Assembly (NCBI GenBank): GCA_937128575.1
Contig: CAKZMN010000024.1
Span: forward strand, 1-7,711
Length of the DNA stretch: 7,711 nucleotides
Direction: 5' to 3'
DNA from: an uncultured Alphaproteobacteria bacterium
Lineage (GTDB): Bacteria > Pseudomonadota > Alphaproteobacteria > Micavibrionales > Micavibrionaceae
Of this stretch, positions 6,904 to 7,711 are shown piece after piece. The notes beneath the pieces are model-generated. The model was not told the DNA's origin. It searched no databases and saw nothing but the letters and a program-made list of their open reading frames with translations. Numbering within the stretch: position 1 is the stretch's first letter; each line of letters begins with the position of its first letter. Position numbers and translations under genes: made by a program.

Positions 6904-6944
6904 ATATATACCCAGCCCTAAAAAGACCCCTGAAAAAAGGCAAA

Positions 6945-6960
6945 TTAACGAATTGTTAAC
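6945..6960 (+). promoter_or_regulatory. Full CtrA-type binding site (TTAA-N7-TTAAC)
   Basis: TTAA at 6945-6948 and TTAAC at 6956-6960 are separated by exactly seven bases, the consensus for the alphaproteobacterial cell-cycle regulator CtrA. The site TTAACGAATTGTTAAC is also nearly palindromic and abuts a TATAAT at 6961-6966. It lies 144 bases before the icmC-like ATG and 42 after the icmG stop. Binding is inferred from sequence only; the region is AT-rich, so chance occurrence is possible but not frequent. Confidence 0.5.
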
Positions 6961-6969
6961 TATAATTTC

Positions 6970-6985
6970 GTCACTTTTTTGTCAC
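6970..6985 (+). repeat. Direct repeat GTCAC-N6-GTCAC
   Basis: Two GTCAC copies (6970-6974 and 6981-6985) are spaced 11 bases start to start, about one helical turn, with a T6 run between. This is the geometry of many response-regulator sites. No regulator can be named, and a chance match is quite possible. Confidence 0.25.
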
Positions 6986-7020
6986 AATTCATCGTAAGCT
7001 ATTGTTTTTACTTAATTTCG

Positions 7021-7029
7021 TTATCCACA
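7021..7029 (+). promoter_or_regulatory. Perfect DnaA-box 9-mer (TTATCCACA)
   Basis: The sequence equals the consensus DnaA box. It is alone: no second clear box or array of AT-rich 13-mers was found, so this is not evidence of an origin. It could be a DnaA regulatory site upstream of the icmC-like gene, or chance. Confidence 0.3.
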
Positions 7030-7035
7030 TTAAAT

Positions 7036-7065
7036 TTGCAATAATTATATAAAATGTGTTGTAAT
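7036..7065 (+). promoter_or_regulatory. Candidate promoter for the icmC-like gene
   Basis: TTGCAA (7036-7041) and TGTAAT (7060-7065) are 18 bases apart, four and five of six matches to the sigma-70 hexamers. Transcription would begin roughly 30 bases before ATG 7104. An alternative is the TATAAT at 6961-6966, next to the CtrA-type site. Confidence 0.4.
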
Positions 7066-7103
7066 AGTAAGTGAGGGTTTACGTAAGTTAACGGGGTAAC
7101 GCG

Positions 7104-7711
7104 ATGTTAAAACATAAATATAGCTTAAATCGCAATAAATTCATTTCACGTGCAGTATCTGCATTTGGTCTTTTCCTGTTGACGTTTATCGTTTCATCCG
7201 CAGCGCACGCTGTTCAGGTTAGCAATGTTACTGACATCGCCGATAATATCGTCACCTCTTCCGAACAATTGCCGGGCCTAATTACCGGCATTTCTTATCT
7301 TCTAGCATTACTGCTGGGTGTTTTGGGTGTCTTAAAGCTCAAGGATCACGTTGAAAATCCGACGCAGACACCGCTACGCACACCTATTATACGCTTTATT
7401 ATTGGTGGCGCGTTATTGGCGCTTCCTATTCTTTATGAAACAATGCTCAGCGCGTTTAATGGCGGCGTCATTGATGTATTCAACCCCGACGAAGATGGCA
7501 CAATAGGGCAATTCCTATCTGGTGCGTTGGGCGGATTCTCAGGCGCACTGGGTATAGGCACGCCAGATATTAACGGCATCATGTCGAGAATTATTGAAGG
7601 GCTGCAGGGCGTACCAGCGTTGGTGTCTGCGGTTTCTTATATTCTGGCCTTGGTTCTGGGCGTTTCTGGCTTATTAAAAATTAAAGATCACGTTGAAAAC
7701 CCTGATCAAAC
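7104..7711 (+). CDS. icmC: IcmC/DotE-family (IcmD/DotP-related) inner-membrane protein, partial, with a duplicated unit
   Basis: The gene runs off the right edge; 202 complete codons are visible. Residues 1-36 look like a signal peptide or first helix (A-H-A before V-Q-V). Residues 56-88 hold a helix leading into K-L-K-D-H-V-E-N-P-T-Q-T-P-L-R-T-P, then a second helix (about 96-112). This helix, K-x-K-x-H-x-x-N-P-x-Q-x-P, helix layout is that of the related Legionella proteins IcmC/DotE, IcmD/DotP and DotV. A second copy begins at 170 (V-S-Y-I-L-A-L, K-I-K-D-H-V-E-N-P-D-Q) and is cut by the edge. Position after icmG matches icmC, with icmD next in Legionella, so this may be an icmC-icmD fusion or an internal duplication. 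GGGG at 7093-7096 is the only binding-site candidate, seven bases before ATG. The precise molecular role of the family is not settled. Confidence 0.82.
   Translation, partial: MLKHKYSLNRNKFISRAVSAFGLFLLTFIVSSAAHAVQVSNVTDIADNIVTSSEQLPGLITGISYLLALLLGVLGVLKLKDHVENPTQTPLRTPIIRFIIGGALLALPILYETMLSAFNGGVIDVFNPDEDGTIGQFLSGALGGFSGALGIGTPDINGIMSRIIEGLQGVPALVSAVSYILALVLGVSGLLKIKDHVENPDQ
7269..7367 (+). repeat. First copy of the IcmC/IcmD-type membrane repeat
   Basis: Encodes residues 56-88 of the IcmC-like protein. It matches residues 170-202 (bases 7611-7709) at 21 of 33 positions without gaps, with KDHVENP identical. The period is 114 residues (342 bases). Confidence 0.75.
7611..7709 (+). repeat. Second copy of the IcmC/IcmD-type membrane repeat
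   Basis: Encodes residues 170-202, the counterpart of 56-88. Most differences are conservative (I/V/L, S/T, G/A), so selection has kept both copies. The rest of this copy lies beyond the window. Confidence 0.75.

Noticed and set aside
6921..6942. Terminator after icmG
   Set aside because: Only a three-base CCT/AGG stem is possible and no T-tract follows.
6800..6997. 65-codon plus-strand frame running past the icmG stop
   Set aside because: It mostly overlaps the conserved end of IcmG in another frame, lacks a binding site and crosses the CtrA-type site.
6904..7103. Replication origin suggested by AT-richness, a DnaA box and a CtrA-type site
   Set aside because: Only one DnaA box is present, with no further iterons and no replication gene nearby; an operon-internal promoter region is the simpler reading.
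1..7711. CRISPR arrays, tRNA or rRNA genes, insertion sequences
   Set aside because: No regularly spaced repeats, cloverleaf, rRNA-like segments, transposase or paired terminal repeats were seen on either strand.

Overview
The window is about 7.7 kb of a Proteobacterium, most probably an alphaproteobacterium. That placement rests on a full TTAA-N7-TTAA CtrA-type site and on general gene style, and is an inference. Its core is part of a Dot/Icm-type (type IVB) secretion locus. On the + strand the genes run icmL/dotI, icmK/dotH, icmE/dotG, icmG/dotF, then an icmC/dotE (icmD-like) gene cut by the window edge. This is the gene order of the Legionella icm block. The first three are recognisable along most of their length; DotF and the IcmC-like protein are recognised from one domain plus position.

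Layout: 1-252 (+) is the end of a DMT-family transporter gene with GC-rich codons. 1-798 and 798-2141 (-) are two tandem, stop-start-overlapping genes for paralogous exported proteins of unknown function. The second is cut off where its sequence meets the transporter gene, near position 194. 2142-2349 is a divergent promoter region. 2350-3042 is icmL. 3043-3154 holds a probable hairpin terminator. 3155-6903 is a tight icmK-icmE-icmG operon (8-nt overlap, then a 13-nt gap). 6904-7103 is an AT-rich regulatory region with a CtrA-type box, a perfect DnaA 9-mer and a promoter candidate. From 7104 to the edge is an IcmC-like gene carrying at least two copies of its membrane repeat.

How the genes work together (known for the families): DotI is a VirB8-like inner-membrane assembly factor. 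DotH is part of the outer-membrane core. DotG (VirB10-like) spans the envelope. DotF is an inner-membrane partner of DotG. IcmC/DotE/DotP are small inner-membrane proteins. ATPases, coupling proteins and the DotC/DotD lipoproteins are not in the window.

Unusual points: the chimeric transporter/paralogue junction; the unknown exported family with a shared four-cysteine motif, beside the secretion genes; matching acidic cytoplasmic tails on DotG and DotF; a short DotG without the long Legionella repeat region; the duplicated IcmC-type unit; and possible CtrA (cell-cycle) control.
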